Shown piece by piece: positions 11,521-22,765 of a stretch of DNA of 64,000 bases (positions are counted from its first letter, which is position 1; each line of letters begins with the position of its first letter). Both the position numbers and the translations under genes were made by a program. The notes beneath the pieces were generated by a model. The model had not been told where the DNA came from. It ran no database searches and saw only the letters and a program-made list of their open reading frames with translations. Source of the stretch: Erythroxylum novogranatense (taxonomy: Eukaryota; Streptophyta; Magnoliopsida; Malpighiales; Erythroxylaceae); assembly GCA_029891385.1 (NCBI GenBank), contig CM057227.1, positions 59,273,567 to 59,337,566 on the forward strand, in the 5' to 3' direction.

Positions 11521-13010
11521 TTAACTTTTCAAGAAATGAAGCAAACTGACTGTCATACTGCTGTTTCTTAAGTCGTTGAGGAAAAGGAACAGGTGGTACA
11601 TACTTACTTGCTTTAGCTTGCTTATTTTTACCTGAATCATGCTGCTCACGATCACACTTTCTGTTGTCGTGATCGCACCCGAGACTAAGTTTCTCTTGTT
11701 CTAACTCAACTTGCAGGGTGTGATCGCACTCGTCTTTCCCACGATCACAATAGAAGCTTTGCAGTCCTCTTTGCTTATCATCAATAGGGTCACAATCGAA
11801 CCCTTCATGCTCACGATCACGACCTTTGTTTTTTCCCTAATTTTCCAGCTCCTTACCACTCCTCAGTTGTATAGATTTTAGATACTCCTTTGGATTTGAT
11901 TCTGTAGTACTCGGGAAACCTCCAAGGTTCCATTGAGTAAGAGTAGTTGCCAATTGTCCCACTTAGACCTCCAAATTGTGAATTGACGAAGAGTGATTTT
12001 TTTCTATTTGATTAACCTTCACTTCTAACTTTTGTATGATTCATCTTGTTGATTCAACTTAGTTCCAATCATCTCCATAAATTTCTCCATTTTAGCCTCG
12101 AATAGATTCCTAGGCTGAAGTTGTCTTTGCTCTCCCACTATGTTGTTATTGTTATTCTATGAAAAGTTGGGATGATTCCGCCATCTAGGATTGTAAGTAT
12201 TTGAAAATGGAATGTTCCATAGATAGTTATTCCCCACAAAATTAACTTGCTTAGTCATACCAAATATTGGGCACTCATTGGTGAAATGCCCCTGCTGATT
12301 GTATAATTCACATACACTTTGAACTACTACCACTGACAGACTTGAAGGAAACTGCTAATCTGTTTTGCAAGGTTCGTAACTTTGGCCTATAATGTAGTCA
12401 CTGGATCTAGAGACAAAACCCCCTTATGCTCTTTTATCATTGATAGAGATCTGTATGATGCCTAAAATGCATTAGTAGCTACCATTTCTTCCAGTAAATC
12501 ATAGGCCACATCAATTGTCTTCTTCATTAAAGATCCTCCTGCCATTGCATCAATTATACCACGAGTAGTGGTGTTAACTCCATTGTAAAAAGTTTGTAAC
12601 AATAATCCCCAGGGTAAATTGTGGTGAGGACAACTTCGTTGTAACTACTTGAACCTTTCCCATGTCTCATATAGAGTTTTTCCATCTTGTTACTGGAAAT
12701 TGGTGATTTCCTTAATGATCTTAGTTGTTTTGGGTAACGGGAAATACTTGGACAAAAATGCTTGAGCTAACTCAGTCCATGTAGTAATGGAACCTGATGG
12801 AAAAGAATTTAACCACACCTTGGCTTTATCTTTCAAAGTGAATGGAAATAACTGTAATCGAATTGCATCATCTGTTACTCCATTGAACTTGAAAGTGTCA
12901 CAAATTTCCATGATGTTTGTGATATGAGTATTTGGATCTTCATTTGCTAACCCATAAAACTGCACTGTTCTACAACAGAGTTGGATCTTCATTCCTTTCT
13001 TCTTTTTCGT
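11521..13010 (-). pseudogene. Athila-2 gag (broken)
   Basis: The best piece (12992-12690) is the capsid-like domain: TVQFYGLANEDPNTHI, CDTFKFNGVTDDAIRLQLF, DKAKVWLNSFPSGSITTW and FLSKYFPLPKT. Further left come AMAGGSLMKKT, a zinc-knuckle relic (CELYNQQGHFTNECP, second Cys changed to Tyr) and YNPRWRNHPNFS. The last part of gag is interrupted by many stops and carries GATCGCA-type motifs (11640-11830). Gag would form the virus-like particle. Confidence 0.88.
11640..11830. repeat. Dispersed CACGATCACA/GTGATCGCA motif cluster inside gag
   Basis: About six variants of an eight- to ten-base near-palindrome (CACGATCACA, GTGATCGCAC, GGTCACAATCG) occur within 190 bases. The same motif recurs in the leader of the same element at 13170-13365. 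Confidence 0.7.
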
Positions 13011-13551
13011 ACATATCTTCTTTTAATATTACTTTTTGCCTTTTCCTATGATTGTCCACTTCCACTGAATTGTAACAGCTCCCCCATGTTATCGCATATT
13101 GAGGACCGCTTTTAACCATTCACCATTGGTTTAAACATGAAAGGAAATGTTGGAATTTTCCCTGAAGTTGCGAATTGCGATCGTACCTGAATGTGAATAA
13201 CCTATCTTGTGGTTAAAAATCCTGAGCACGATCGCACCATGCTATCTCGCGATTGCACCTAAAGCTACCTTCAGAAGACTCATTGATATTGCGATCGCAC
13301 TATATTGACTTTCGATCGTACCCTGATTGCGCTTGCACTAATCACCCTCACGATCGCACCAGATACATTTTTCCTTGTTTATTTCACAAAATTTTATCAT
13401 CTTGCTCCCCTATTCCTTCACACTCAATAAAACATCAAACTTGCCTAAAAACTCAACTAAACTACGAAATCAATAATGAAAAGTACCACAAATATAACTA
13501 AAAACACTAACACTCAGCAAGTAAAAACACACACATCAGGTGCCAAAAACT
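13011..13551 (-). other. Athila-2 leader and primer-binding site
   Basis: No gene is seen. Reading leftward from the LTR end, the minus strand has AGTTTTTGGCACCTGATG (13550-13533). The AGTTTTTGGC part matches the LTR-end/primer-site junction common in Athila/Tat elements, where TGGCGCCGTTGCCGGGG pairs with tRNA-Asp. Only the first bases are preserved here. The rest is the untranslated leader, with the repeated GATCGCA motif described separately. Confidence 0.6.
13170..13365. repeat. GCGATCGCAC motif array in the Athila-2 leader
   Basis: About seven variants of GCGATCGCAC/CACGATCGCACC occur at irregular spacing (near 13178, 13228, 13246, 13290, 13313, 13332 and 13350). The core TGCGATCGCA is palindromic. 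Spacing is not constant, so this is not a simple tandem repeat. Confidence 0.75.
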
Positions 13552-14771
13552 TGATTGACCTATTTCATGTTAGTCAATATTGTAATAAACTACAAGTGCA
13601 TAGCGTACCTGTAGCTAGTATTGGCAAGTACGGGTCAATCCTACGATGATTATCTAGCCTAAGGATTGATTTTGGATTTTTAACGAAAAGAAACTAAAAC
13701 TAAGGTAAGTAAAATAAAATATGAAACAAAATTGAATAAACAATTAAGGAAGCTCTAGGAAAATATCGATATCGAGTAATTAGTATCTAGATTTCAAACC
13801 CCCTTAACCCTTAACCCTTACCCAATTGATCATTTGTAATGCAATTGCGTTGTTGATTAGTTGGACTACAGAGATTCCTAAGATATGATAACAGTTGACC
13901 TTGAGTCTACTAATAACTAATCCTAAGGTCTCTATCTTAATTACTCAGGTTAAATCTTATAGGATTGGATTACTATTTTATGAATCCCTTTATTAGTTTT
14001 GACCCTAGTCTAGAAGATTTATGTCATCCTATCTTTAAGGTTGCAATCAACTCTTTCCAATGATTGTGGATCTATTTAAACTATGATTTCTCAATCGTTA
14101 TGTTGAAATTAGATTATGGTCTAATATTTTGGATTACTAAAACATAAATAAAAATAGATAATTAGATCGCAACAATCAATCAATCAATTTCATTAACAAA
14201 ATAATCAACATATGTTAAAGTTTCCAAATAGGGTTTATATAACCTAGATACTAATGAAACAATTAGTTACATATTGTCGAACACGGAATTAGATACACAT
14301 ATACAAAAACTTAAATCGAAAATAATGGACTCATAATTTTAAATCTCCCTGATTGTTTTCTATTGCATATTTTGAAGATGTAGATGTCTAATCTTATATT
14401 ATAGTGGATATGTCGATAAAATCTTTACTTCTCGCATCTTATAGCTCAAAATGGCCTTCGAAATCATCTCTGGAACTTTCAGAACAATGCCTTCCACCTC
14501 CTTTTCTGATTTGCCTCCATGCACAGGAACGTGCATAAAATTGAAATCGTCAGATATCGTGAAAGTGTACAGGTATGCAAAAGTGCATAATCGCTTCTAG
14601 ATTGTTGATTTTCTATTTAACGTTGTGTTTTTGCCTAAATTCTTCTCTTTTACGTCCATGAAGGAAATTATCATCTATAAACACACTTGAAGCATATTAA
14701 GTACCAAATATACAATAAAAGTAAAAAATATCAAGCAAAAACATATCAATTATAAGATAAATTATGATCAG
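13552..14771 (-). repeat. Athila-2 5' LTR
   Basis: The minus strand begins TGATCATAATT (from 14771) and ends GGTCAATCA (13552), giving 1220 bp with TG...CA ends. Next to the end lies a block that reads GCACTTGTAG...ACTAGCTACAGG...GTACTTGCC...GACCCGT on the minus strand; related blocks occur in the other Athila-like LTRs of the window. No gene is visible. A telomere-like trio of CCCTTAA units at about 13802-13822 is too short to mean more than chance. Confidence 0.8.
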
Positions 14772-15046
14772 TTATGTAACTATAAGAAGCCTAAATACTA
14801 ATTAATTGATATTAGTAATTAATTCAGTGATTCATCAATTCTTTACTTAAATTGTGTTGCTTGTTTTTTTTTCTTAACTTTAGTTTCTTTAATCCAACCA
14901 CAATCAATCCTTAGGCTAGATAATGGAATAATAGTTATTACTAGTACTCACTGTCCTCATGGGATCGACCTGTATTTTTTGATACTAGCTACAACTACAT
15001 CGTTCACTTGCGGTATTAAAATATTTAGTACTCATGAAAAAGGTCA
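14772..15046 (+). repeat. LTR 3'-end fragment, probably of Athila-4
   Basis: The segment from about 14870 to 15046 ends GGTCAATCA and is the reverse complement of the end of the Athila-2 LTR (13552-13680), with the shared blocks CCTTAGGCTAGATAAT, GATCGACC and ACTAGCTACA. It therefore faces the opposite way from Athila-2. Athila-2 appears to have inserted into this LTR at 14771/14772; GTTAT (14772-14776) would be its target-site copy, untestable here. Confidence 0.7.
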
Positions 15047-15100
15047 ATCAATTCATAAATGATGTTATGGTTGTCATAAGAATCTTGAATTTTTTCTCAT

Positions 15101-15660
15101 TTTGGCATACCTAGAGCAATTATTACTAAAAGGGGCACTCATTTTTCTAATGCACAATTTGAAAAAGTGCTTAAAAAGTATGGAATCACTCAAAGGATTG
15201 CCACCCCAAATCACTCTTAAACTAGTGGCCAAGTTGAGGTAACTAATAGGGACCTGAAATGAATTTCAAAAAAGATTGTAAAGGGCCAAATAGAAGACCA
15301 GTCAACCAAGTAGGATGGTCTTTTATAGGCTTATAGAATGACATATAAAACACTGACTAGCACTACACCTTATAAGTTGGCCTATAGAAAAGCATGTCAT
15401 CTACCAATAGAATTAGAGGAATATGAGACAATTAAACTCATGAATTTTTATCTTCAACATATATATGAGAAGCAAAATTTACAAATTAATGAATTGGACT
15501 AATGGTGATTGATGGCTTATGAAAATTCAAAATTTTACAAGGAGAGAGCCAAGAATTATCATGATCTGATGATCAAGCAGTCAAGGCAATTTAGGGAGGG
15601 AGGTCAAGTTTTTTTATGTACAATTTTAAATGTGAGGAAAGGATTTCCTAATTTTACTAT
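15101..15660 (+). pseudogene. Athila-like integrase relic
   Basis: One frame starting at 15101 reads FGIPRAIITKRGTHFSNAQF, KKYGITQRIATPNH, TSGQVEVTNRDLK, AYRMTYKTLTSTTPYKLAY, ACHLPIELE, MAYENSKFYKERAKNYHD and QSRQFREGGQV. These are the second half of the integrase catalytic core and its C-terminal extension. At least five in-frame stops occur (the first at about 15220). The second catalytic Asp (normally DRGTHF) reads KRGTHF here. The N-terminal half, with the zinc finger and first Asp, is not present upstream. Confidence 0.85.
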
Positions 15661-15897
15661 AATTTTTTATTAAATCTTATTAACTAATATCTATAGTTAG
15701 TTAAAATCTTTCCATAATCTTTGTATTATTATTGATTGTTAAATTGAATTAGTATGCAAAAGGATGAAAGTTAAAATAAACTCATTTTGTTATTTATATT
15801 TTATTAATCATTGAGATAATTAATTTGAATGAAAATTGCCTAATATTTACACACAATACCATTTTTGTGAGATTTTGAGCCTAAGAGAAAATATGTC
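15661..15897 (+). other. Athila-4 3' non-coding region, left piece
   Basis: AT-rich sequence without a gene. In reverse complement it matches part of 52870-53110 in Athila-3 (shared TTAGTATGCAAAAGGATGA-like block). It ends where the Athila-3 LTR begins. Confidence 0.65.
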
Positions 15898-16056
15898 TAA
15901 TTTACTACAATTAGGTCAAAATAAATTTATCACAAGTACATAACGTAGCTATAGTTAGTATAAACAAGTACGAGTTGATCTCGTAAAGAGGATGATTACT
16001 AATAGTCACTTTCTTTTATATTATCTAAGCTAAGAATTAGATTCTGGATTTTAATT
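15898..16056 (-). repeat. Athila-3 3' LTR, piece 1
   Basis: The start TAATTTACTACAATTAGGTC aligns with the 5' LTR end TGATTTACTGCAATTAGGTC at 54696, with TG mutated to TA. The following CACAAGTA...ACGTA block also aligns. It stops at the CACTA transposon, preceded by its target site ATT. Confidence 0.75.
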
Positions 16057-16245
16057 CATAACAAGAATAATATGCTATTTGTGACATTTTTTCATAAAAC
16101 ATCATGAAATGTTCATACTTTTTATGACGTTTAAAAAATGTCACAAAAAATTCTAACTTTTAGCGACGTTTTATAATAACGTCATAAATTTGTAACATCT
16201 TTTGCGACATTTTATTAATAAAACGTCGTAAAATAAAAACCGTGA
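16057..16245. repeat. CACTA left terminal and subterminal repeats
   Basis: After the degenerate terminus come about eight units of the types GTGACATTTTTT, GACGTTTAAAAAATGTCAC, GCGACGTTTTAT and AAAACGTCGTAAA in both orientations. They match the array at 39430-39760. Subterminal arrays are the transposase-binding regions in characterised CACTA elements. Confidence 0.85.
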
Positions 16246-16903
16246 TGCTTTGTTGAAGAAAACGTCATGGAAGGCTTCATTAAATCATTTTGTTTGTTTG
16301 GTTTTTCTTAAAACCTACCGAGCGTTTTCTTATTATCCTATTAGGGAGCAGGCAGGGATAGGGAAAGGGCCAAGGGAAAATATATTTTTTGCAGATTGGT
16401 GGCTGGTTACATCACCAGGGGAAGGGGAAAGCTCTTTAAGATAAGGGGTCACTCCTAAACTTGCAAGGACACAACTAGTTTGAGAGCCCTGTGTTTTGTT
16501 TTTTGATCCCCTACTCTTTGCTAATCAATATCTCTTTTTTTTCTATATCAGTTGGCGTATGATTTCTCAACCACTCCAGACGTCTTTTCTACTTGTAAAG
16601 ACTGCCTTCGTCATTCTGGCAATGGGTCGTACGTTCGAGTTCACTTTATTTGGCTCAGGTCTCGTTTGAGCCGTAAATCCAAAGTTCCCAGGAAAGCGCG
16701 TTGTTTCGACTTTTCGTCTTCCTCCTCCAGATCTCCGTTGTTTGTCCTTCCTCTGCGTGTTCTCCGCAGTGGTGTTTGAAAGGCATAAATTAGGGATTCA
16801 TGCAAGAAAGAACCGAAGTAGCAGCGCGCAACTTTGGGTTTTGTGGTTTATCAATTTGGGAATTATCTCTAAGCATCAAGCCGTGTTCGCTTCTTCTATG
16901 TAA
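16246..16903 (+). other. Captured sequence upstream of the RING-H2 fragment
   Basis: This stretch is richer in GC than its neighbours and has gene-like features: a pyrimidine tract ending CTATATCAG (about 16541-16549, a possible splice acceptor) followed by a 75-codon open frame to 16779. The 75-residue product is not recognised. The part from about 16780 to 16903 is probably 5' untranslated sequence of the RING-H2 gene, because the ATG at 16904 follows directly. Confidence 0.5.
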
Positions 16904-17187
16904 ATGGGGTTTCTGGTTGGATACATCGAGGTTTGCTTACCGAAGCTGTTCGTTTACACACTTTCCATTCTGGGTTTCATCAAAAACCTTATTTTGTGTC
17001 TTTTTAACTATCTGGGTCTCTCAGATTTCATAGAAATTGTTCGATAGACCATGACAACAACACATGCCTTCTTTGTAGGATCTCGTTTGTCCCCGATGAG
17101 ATGCTAGAAGAGTTCAATCAACGTTTGTGGGCCGCTTTTGATGTTGGCAATTTTTACAGTGAGTACACTTCATTGCCAGTTTTTTAG
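16904..17187 (+). pseudogene. Captured RING-H2 gene fragment, BRH1-like, with the RING core deleted
   Basis: From the ATG at 16904 one frame gives 47 codons: MGFLVGYIEVCLPKLFVYTL, then a second hydrophobic stretch and LGLSDFIEI, stopping at 17047. This is the membrane-anchor N-terminus of the BRH1-type RING-H2 family (family recognised from memory). In another frame, 17047-17187 gives DHDNNTCLLCR, FVPDEMLEEFNQRLWAA and a stop: the last two RING cysteines and the C-terminus of the same family. The residues between, including most zinc ligands, are missing. Such proteins are ubiquitin ligases; this copy cannot fold a RING domain. Confidence 0.85.
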
Positions 17188-18218
17188 AAACAAGGAGAGT
17201 TCATAAGTTATTATGTTTTTGTAAGAACCCTTTTGATCTTTAAATAATTTTCAAACCAAATTTCAAGCTTGTTAGTATATACTTCTATCATGACATGTAT
17301 GCTTATAGAATGATTTGTCATTTCAACAACCGTATGGAATTGAAGTTCTATGTGCAGATATGGAGGTGGCTCATACTGATTTTGGAATCTTGATGCTACC
17401 GTGGTAAGTTCCATTTGGTTGCCTAGATGTCATGCTTCAAAAACTTTATTAAACTTTAATCTTAAATAGATAGCTTTGTATTGTAGGAAAATGAGAGCTG
17501 AAAAGTAGGGATACTTTGCTCTGCTCTGGTAAAGAACATTAGTCTCTTTGAATGTCAATCCATTTATATACTTGTCTATCTTATAAGATTCTAGCTTTTG
17601 TATAGAATATTTTATTTTTTTATTTAATTCTTTGTAGGTTGTATTCCCTCGCAAAAAGCTATCTTTCTGGATCATAGACATGGATTATTTAGTTCTTGAA
17701 GTGGCTTGTAAACTCTGGCATTCCCGTACAAAACAAAGCCAGAGATATTGTTCACATGTAACTTGACTGTAACTTTTGCTAAGAAAAGATTATGTAGTCA
17801 AATTTGGTTATGCTGACTGTCTGATCATATGCTGTGACGTATTATCTACTATAAAGGCTTTGTACATATTGGTAGGATCGACTACATGAACCTGAGTATA
17901 AGAGAAATCGTACCATGTAATGCAAACCAGATTTATAAGTTTTTGGAATAATTGTTCTCCAAATATTGACTGTTGGACATCCAAATGGACTTAGCTTACT
18001 GTTGAAAATGTCATTGCGTATGGTTTGCTGGCTTCTTTTGATTGGATTTAGCTGAGGTTTTCCTGATTTGTTATCTCATAATGAAAAGATTGTATGACTG
18101 AACCTGTCTACTTAATGAACCATTGCTGATAAGAAGGGCTGTGGTGGAAATTAATTTCAGCTGTAGTAAATGTTCAAATGAATAGGAAAAAGAATTTTTT
18201 AGGAACTCTGTGATGGGA
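17188..18218 (+). other. Captured, probably intronic host sequence inside the CACTA element
   Basis: No coding exon is recognised. The right end (up to the TGGGA at 18214-18218) is continuous with the syntaxin sequence that resumes at 37951 once Tekay-1 is removed, so at least its right part may be upstream intron of the SYP2 gene. GTAAGT at about 17403 resembles a splice donor, without a matching recognised exon. Confidence 0.55.
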
Positions 18219-20943
18219 TGTAGCGCCCCCCTCATCGTAGGATACACATCGGGAAACCCGAAGGTCGCTCCGATACAAATCCCACGATGAAGGTGCACCA
18301 CCAGAACATTTCCCAATAATATCCACATGGCATCGCAATAATTTAAAACCATAACATAACACAATATCAGAAACCGCTAAATTTTAATATCATAATATCA
18401 ACTGACATACATATCCAAAGAATGTAATAGACAAGTCTATCACCCCTAAACAAAACCAAAAGGAAATTGATACAAACATCTATCCTAAGTCATCCTCAAA
18501 ATCCAACCCACCGACCGACTGCGCAGGCCATCGCTTCTCCCGCCAAAGACGCCAAGACGGTAGAAAAGGCTATCTCCCGAGCTAGGGGTCTACTCAATCA
18601 CCCTGAAAATAGGTTGCAATTTTGGGTGAGTTTATGAACTCAAGGAGAAACCATCATCGATGGTTCACTCAAATCATGCATTACGAAATTATGATAAAGA
18701 CGGCACAAAGAGTATTCAGCTAATGATTATATAACAATTTACGTGGTTTATAACAGCCATGATTTTACAACAAAGGTACAGATTAGTGACAATATTACAA
18801 AGAGTATAGAACAGTTTATAGTATCACATCACAATTTATAGTAAATCATGGCATCACACGCTCATTAATCATCACACAATGTGGCAATTCAATCACCATG
18901 ATATAATGCATATGAGACTCTTTCCAGCTTATTCAAGATTGTGTCCAAGTGCTCGTCAAGAACAAGAGGGACGCTGCAGTGATTTCTCCCTCGGGTTAAG
19001 CCCGTCAAGACAAAGGTTCGAGCTCTAGGCTCTTTTCAAAGGATATTAGCAACTTGGGACACGCCCATTATCCGATCATGCATTTATGCATGCATGCAAT
19101 GTTGTTCAAGAATTTACGATGTATGGCTATAAGCCCAAAGATTGCAGCCTCAAAGTGTCACGTAATAAAGACGGTTCAGTTTAGTAAAAGCATGCAATTC
19201 AATCCAATACATGCCAGTAATCATACAGTAGTCATACAATTCATCTTTGCATGTAATTCATGTAGAGCATGTAAGCAATCAGGAATTTGAGAAACCAACT
19301 AGGTTACTCACCTGTAACTTCCGAGCTACTGCCTGGAAGTTCCAGCAATGTCCGTGGAACGATGATCCAACGGTGCCTCTATAACAGTAAAAATACAGTC
19401 CCATTACTAGATGCTCAATTAAACCATTCAGTAATGCATATGTCTCAGTGAGATGATGTACAATGCATGTTCACGATTTTCCCGCGCTTAAAACCCAATT
19501 TATAACTCTTATATCCCAATCTAACTCTTCGCTCAATTGGTCGACAATAATTGATCCAATCCTATAATTCAGTTCAATTTCCTCAATTCATAATCCCCAT
19601 AGAAATTTCCTATCCATCGGGTCAAAACCTCTATCGAAAATCCCAATTAAACTCCAATTGTCTCAATTCAAGATTTAGTCACGCCATTTAACCATAATCG
19701 ACTTTATTCTTTATAAATCAATGTCACTTAAATCAATTCTAATTCCTATAATTATCCTCAATTGTAGACCTCTTTCTAGTTCATAACGAATCAGAATCAC
19801 CTCAATCGGAGGTCTATACCATAAATTATGCCCAATATACTAACAATCATCCTTCAGACTTGCCATCTTCGCCATGACCTACGTCTCATTGTCATGACGA
19901 TATCGGAACGCCGCTGCAAGTCGTCCTCTTCGCCGCTCGTCGCGACGTAAGCTAGAAGGCTCGTCCCGACGTATCTGCAGGCGCTCGCCGCCGCAACGAG
20001 CGCAAACACTAAATTTATTCGCCGCGGCGAGGCACGCTAGACGTCGCGACGTGCGACTGTGCCACCTTCTTCTCCGATCAATTTTCTGTCATTAATGCTA
20101 TTTAAAACCTCCATTAACACTCTAACCACTCAATCTAACCCAATAAATGCCATAAATGCTTGAAACAACTACTAATAACAACATTAAAGCCTTAAAAACT
20201 TACAAATCAAAGATCAAAGCCACAAATCACCGTAAACCCTAAATCCTTCAAAATCAACGATTAATCCACTCCAAATCTTTCTCAACCTTCAACAATCACA
20301 ATAAATCACTTAGCCTAGCACAATAAGAGGGAAACCACATGAAAGATCGAAGAATCCTTACCTATGGAGGAAATCGAAATCACCGTAGAGAAGGGAGAAG
20401 AAGAAATGAGTTTTGCCTTAGGGTAAATCCTCAATTCTCAACTTAGCTATTTATAGACAAAGGTCTCCAACTCAGCCCAAATTTTAGTCTTCAATTACCA
20501 ATGGTTTAACATTTTTATTTCCTATCAAGAAAATTCTAATTTTTTCCATTGCCATTGGATGCTTCTTTCAAGATTATACAAATAATCGATTCATCACCCC
20601 AAAACTTCCTATCCGCATTTTCTCCCAAATTTCTCGAAAATTTTCTATAAACCACTAAGATTTACCACCACCAAATCAATATTAAATCACCAATTGAACC
20701 CAATAACTCTAATTTCCCAATTAACCCCAATCCAAATACCCAAATACCACAATCCAATCGGCCTACTCACAATTAAGTGTCGGAAAATCATGAATGCATG
20801 TACCTATGTATAAATGCATATACAATATACCTGTTCCTCTATAATTAGAGGCCAGTAACATGCTCAGTCAATGAATGCAGTGAAATTCAATCAGTTCAAC
20901 CCAATGACCAAAATACCCTTGCTAACAGTAACGGGATGTTACA
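18219..20943 (-). repeat. Tekay-1 3' LTR
   Basis: 2725 bp, ends TGTAGCGCC (left) and GGGATGTTACA (right) on the plus strand. It aligns throughout with the two halves of the 5' LTR (25823-27771 and 37175-37945). A GC-rich patch (about 19880-20070) has repeated CGTCGCGACG and GCCGCGGCGA motifs. No gene is seen; a 78-codon frame at 19054-19290 is only partly shared with the sister LTR. Confidence 0.9.
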
Positions 20944-21463
20944 AGGGATCATGCGTTGATCAAGTATGGCAATAGACATCATTATCATTGGATTCCAAGC
21001 AAGGTGTATTTCTAAACTTCAATCCTTCTTATGGGAAAAGATCATTCATACTTTGATGTTCTTCTTCATAACCTGAGATCATGTGCAACAAGTGTTTTGG
21101 GTGTCATCCATACACTTTTTTATTCTTTTTATAGCATTTTTTGTGTATTAGTAGAAGTTTTCATTAATTGTCCGCTCTTTCATGCAGATATTGAAGAAAG
21201 GGATCGTGGAATACAAGAAATTCAAAGAGCAGATCGTGAAGTGAATGAGATATTTAAAGATCTTGCTTTCCTTGTACATGAGCAAGGAGCTTTGATTGGT
21301 AATTCCATCTTTTCTTTTTTGGTGAAACTGTTTTCCACTACATTCGGGACATTTTGGAATTGTGACTTATCTATTCTGTTTTTGTTTTCCTCTATCATAT
21401 ATGGTTGAAATTCCAATTTTTTATCCAATACCAAGTTATTGGAATATAGCTATTCATATCAAA
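20944..21463 (+). pseudogene. Duplicated SYP2/PEP12-type syntaxin fragment inside Tekay-1
   Basis: These 520 bases repeat the DNA flanking Tekay-1 at 37946-38467, in the same orientation and starting right at the LTR edge. They contain the exon 21188-21298 (IEERDRGIQEIQR, then VNEIFKDLAFLVHEQGALI), bounded by GCAG and GTAATT splice signals. The fragment ends at TATCAAA, where it meets the truncated integrase. The exon encodes part of the SNARE helix of a Qa-SNARE. Compared with the flank, differences cluster in about 70 bases around the exon start while the introns are nearly identical. It is a gene fragment, not a gene. Confidence 0.9.
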
Positions 21464-22765
21464 TCACTGGCTACCTCAATCTCCTGAGCCGGGATCACAT
21501 GCATCGGGTCTGAACGGTACTGTCGGGGCATACTAACATGAAACACGTCATGCATTTGGGACATCTCACTCGGTAATGCCAGTCTGTAAGCCAACGGTCC
21601 TATTCTCTCAAAGATCTCATACGGACCGATATACTGAGGGCTCAACTTGCCCTTATGGCCAAACCTCAGTACTCCTTTCTAAGGAGACACTCGGAGAAAC
21701 ACTCTGTCCCCTACAATGTACTCTATATCTCGCCGATGCTGATCCACATAGCTCTTTTATGCATCCCGAGCTGCCTTGATGCGACTCCGGATCAATCTGC
21801 ACTTTATCCATCGGTCTGAATCAGCTCGGACCCTCAATCGATCTCATACCCTCTTCATCCTAATATAAAGGCGATCGACACGGTCTCCCATACAAGGCCT
21901 CATACGGTGTCATCCCAATACTACTCGACATCGGTTGTTGTAGGCAAACTCAATCAAGCAACATCGATCCCATGATCCTCTCGAACTCCAATACACATGC
22001 TCAAGCATGTCCTCAGCGATTTTAATCGCCCTCTCGCCTCTGCCCATCTGTGCGAGGATGAAATGCGATCAAGTTCAACTCGCATCCATAGCAATCAGAG
22101 GCTCTTCCGTAACCTCGAGGTGAACTCGATCCTATGCGAGACTATCGATAACGGAACCCCATGCAACCGTACAATCTCTGCCACATACTTCTGGGCCAAC
22201 TGATCGAGAGTATTGCTCTCCCTTACTGGTAAGAAGTGAGTCGATTTAGTCTATCGGTCCACTATGACCCAGATAGCATCATGCTGCCTCGATGTCCTAG
22301 GCAATCCCATCACAAAGTCCATAGTAATTCGCCCCATTTCCACTCAAAATGGGCAACGAATGCAACTTACCCATCGGAGCCCGGTGCTCACTTTGACTCG
22401 CTTGCACGCCGACACCCGACACAAACTCGCCACTTGTCTCTTCATACCAGCCACCGGAATGTTTGTCTCGTAGTACGATACATCTTGGTCATACCAGATG
22501 CATCGCATAGGCAGCTACATGTGCCTCCTCAAGGATCTCCCATCTCAAATCATCAATATCGTGCACACAGCCTTGACCCATCCATAAAGTCCCATCTCTC
22601 AACTCAAACTCAATCAAGCACCGCCCGGACTCTCTCAATCAATCTCACTAACACCGGTCTTGGTCCCGAACTTTTGAACTTATCATACAACATCGGCCTC
22701 ACCTCGAGTAGCAATCGAGCTCCATCCCCACCCAAATCCATCAGTACATTAAGAGCTCTCAACTA
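21464..22765 (-). pseudogene. Tekay-1 pol: integrase (broken and truncated)
   Basis: The best-preserved piece (21645-21464) reads SPQYIGPYEIFERIGPLAYR, LALPSEMSQMHDVFHVSM and EIEVASDLI, the C-terminal part of chromovirus integrase. In full-length relatives about 50-80 more residues, including a chromodomain-like tail, would follow; here the frame runs into the syntaxin fragment and stops. Further right, integrase core pieces can be seen on the minus strand only in short frames. Larger open frames on the plus strand here are shadows. Confidence 0.8.

Larger units (their letters stand above)
8165..14771 (-). mobile_element. Athila-2: Ty3/gypsy Athila-like element, 5' part with a nested solo LTR
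   Basis: Reading leftward the order is 5' LTR (14771-13552), primer site, leader, gag, protease, reverse transcriptase and the start of RNase H. It is cut at 8164 by Athila-1; the remainder should lie beyond the left edge of the window. A solo LTR interrupts the protease-RT linker. It sits inside a plus-strand Athila-like LTR, part of which remains at 14772-15046. All coding parts are broken by stops and frame changes. Confidence 0.85.

Noticed and set aside
13802..13822. Telomere-like CCCTTAA units
   Set aside because: Only three units, differing from the plant telomere repeat CCCTAAA, inside an LTR.
13552..15046. 1.5-kb element with long terminal inverted repeats (DNA transposon or MITE)
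   Set aside because: The two inverted ends are LTR ends of two Athila-like elements facing opposite ways. The left one abuts an Athila primer site and leader; the right one lies near an integrase relic.
16075..16240. Mutator-like element end suggested by GCGACGTTTT repeats
   Set aside because: The other end is a clear CACTA terminus with the same subterminal repeats, and the flanking duplication is 3 bp rather than 9 bp.
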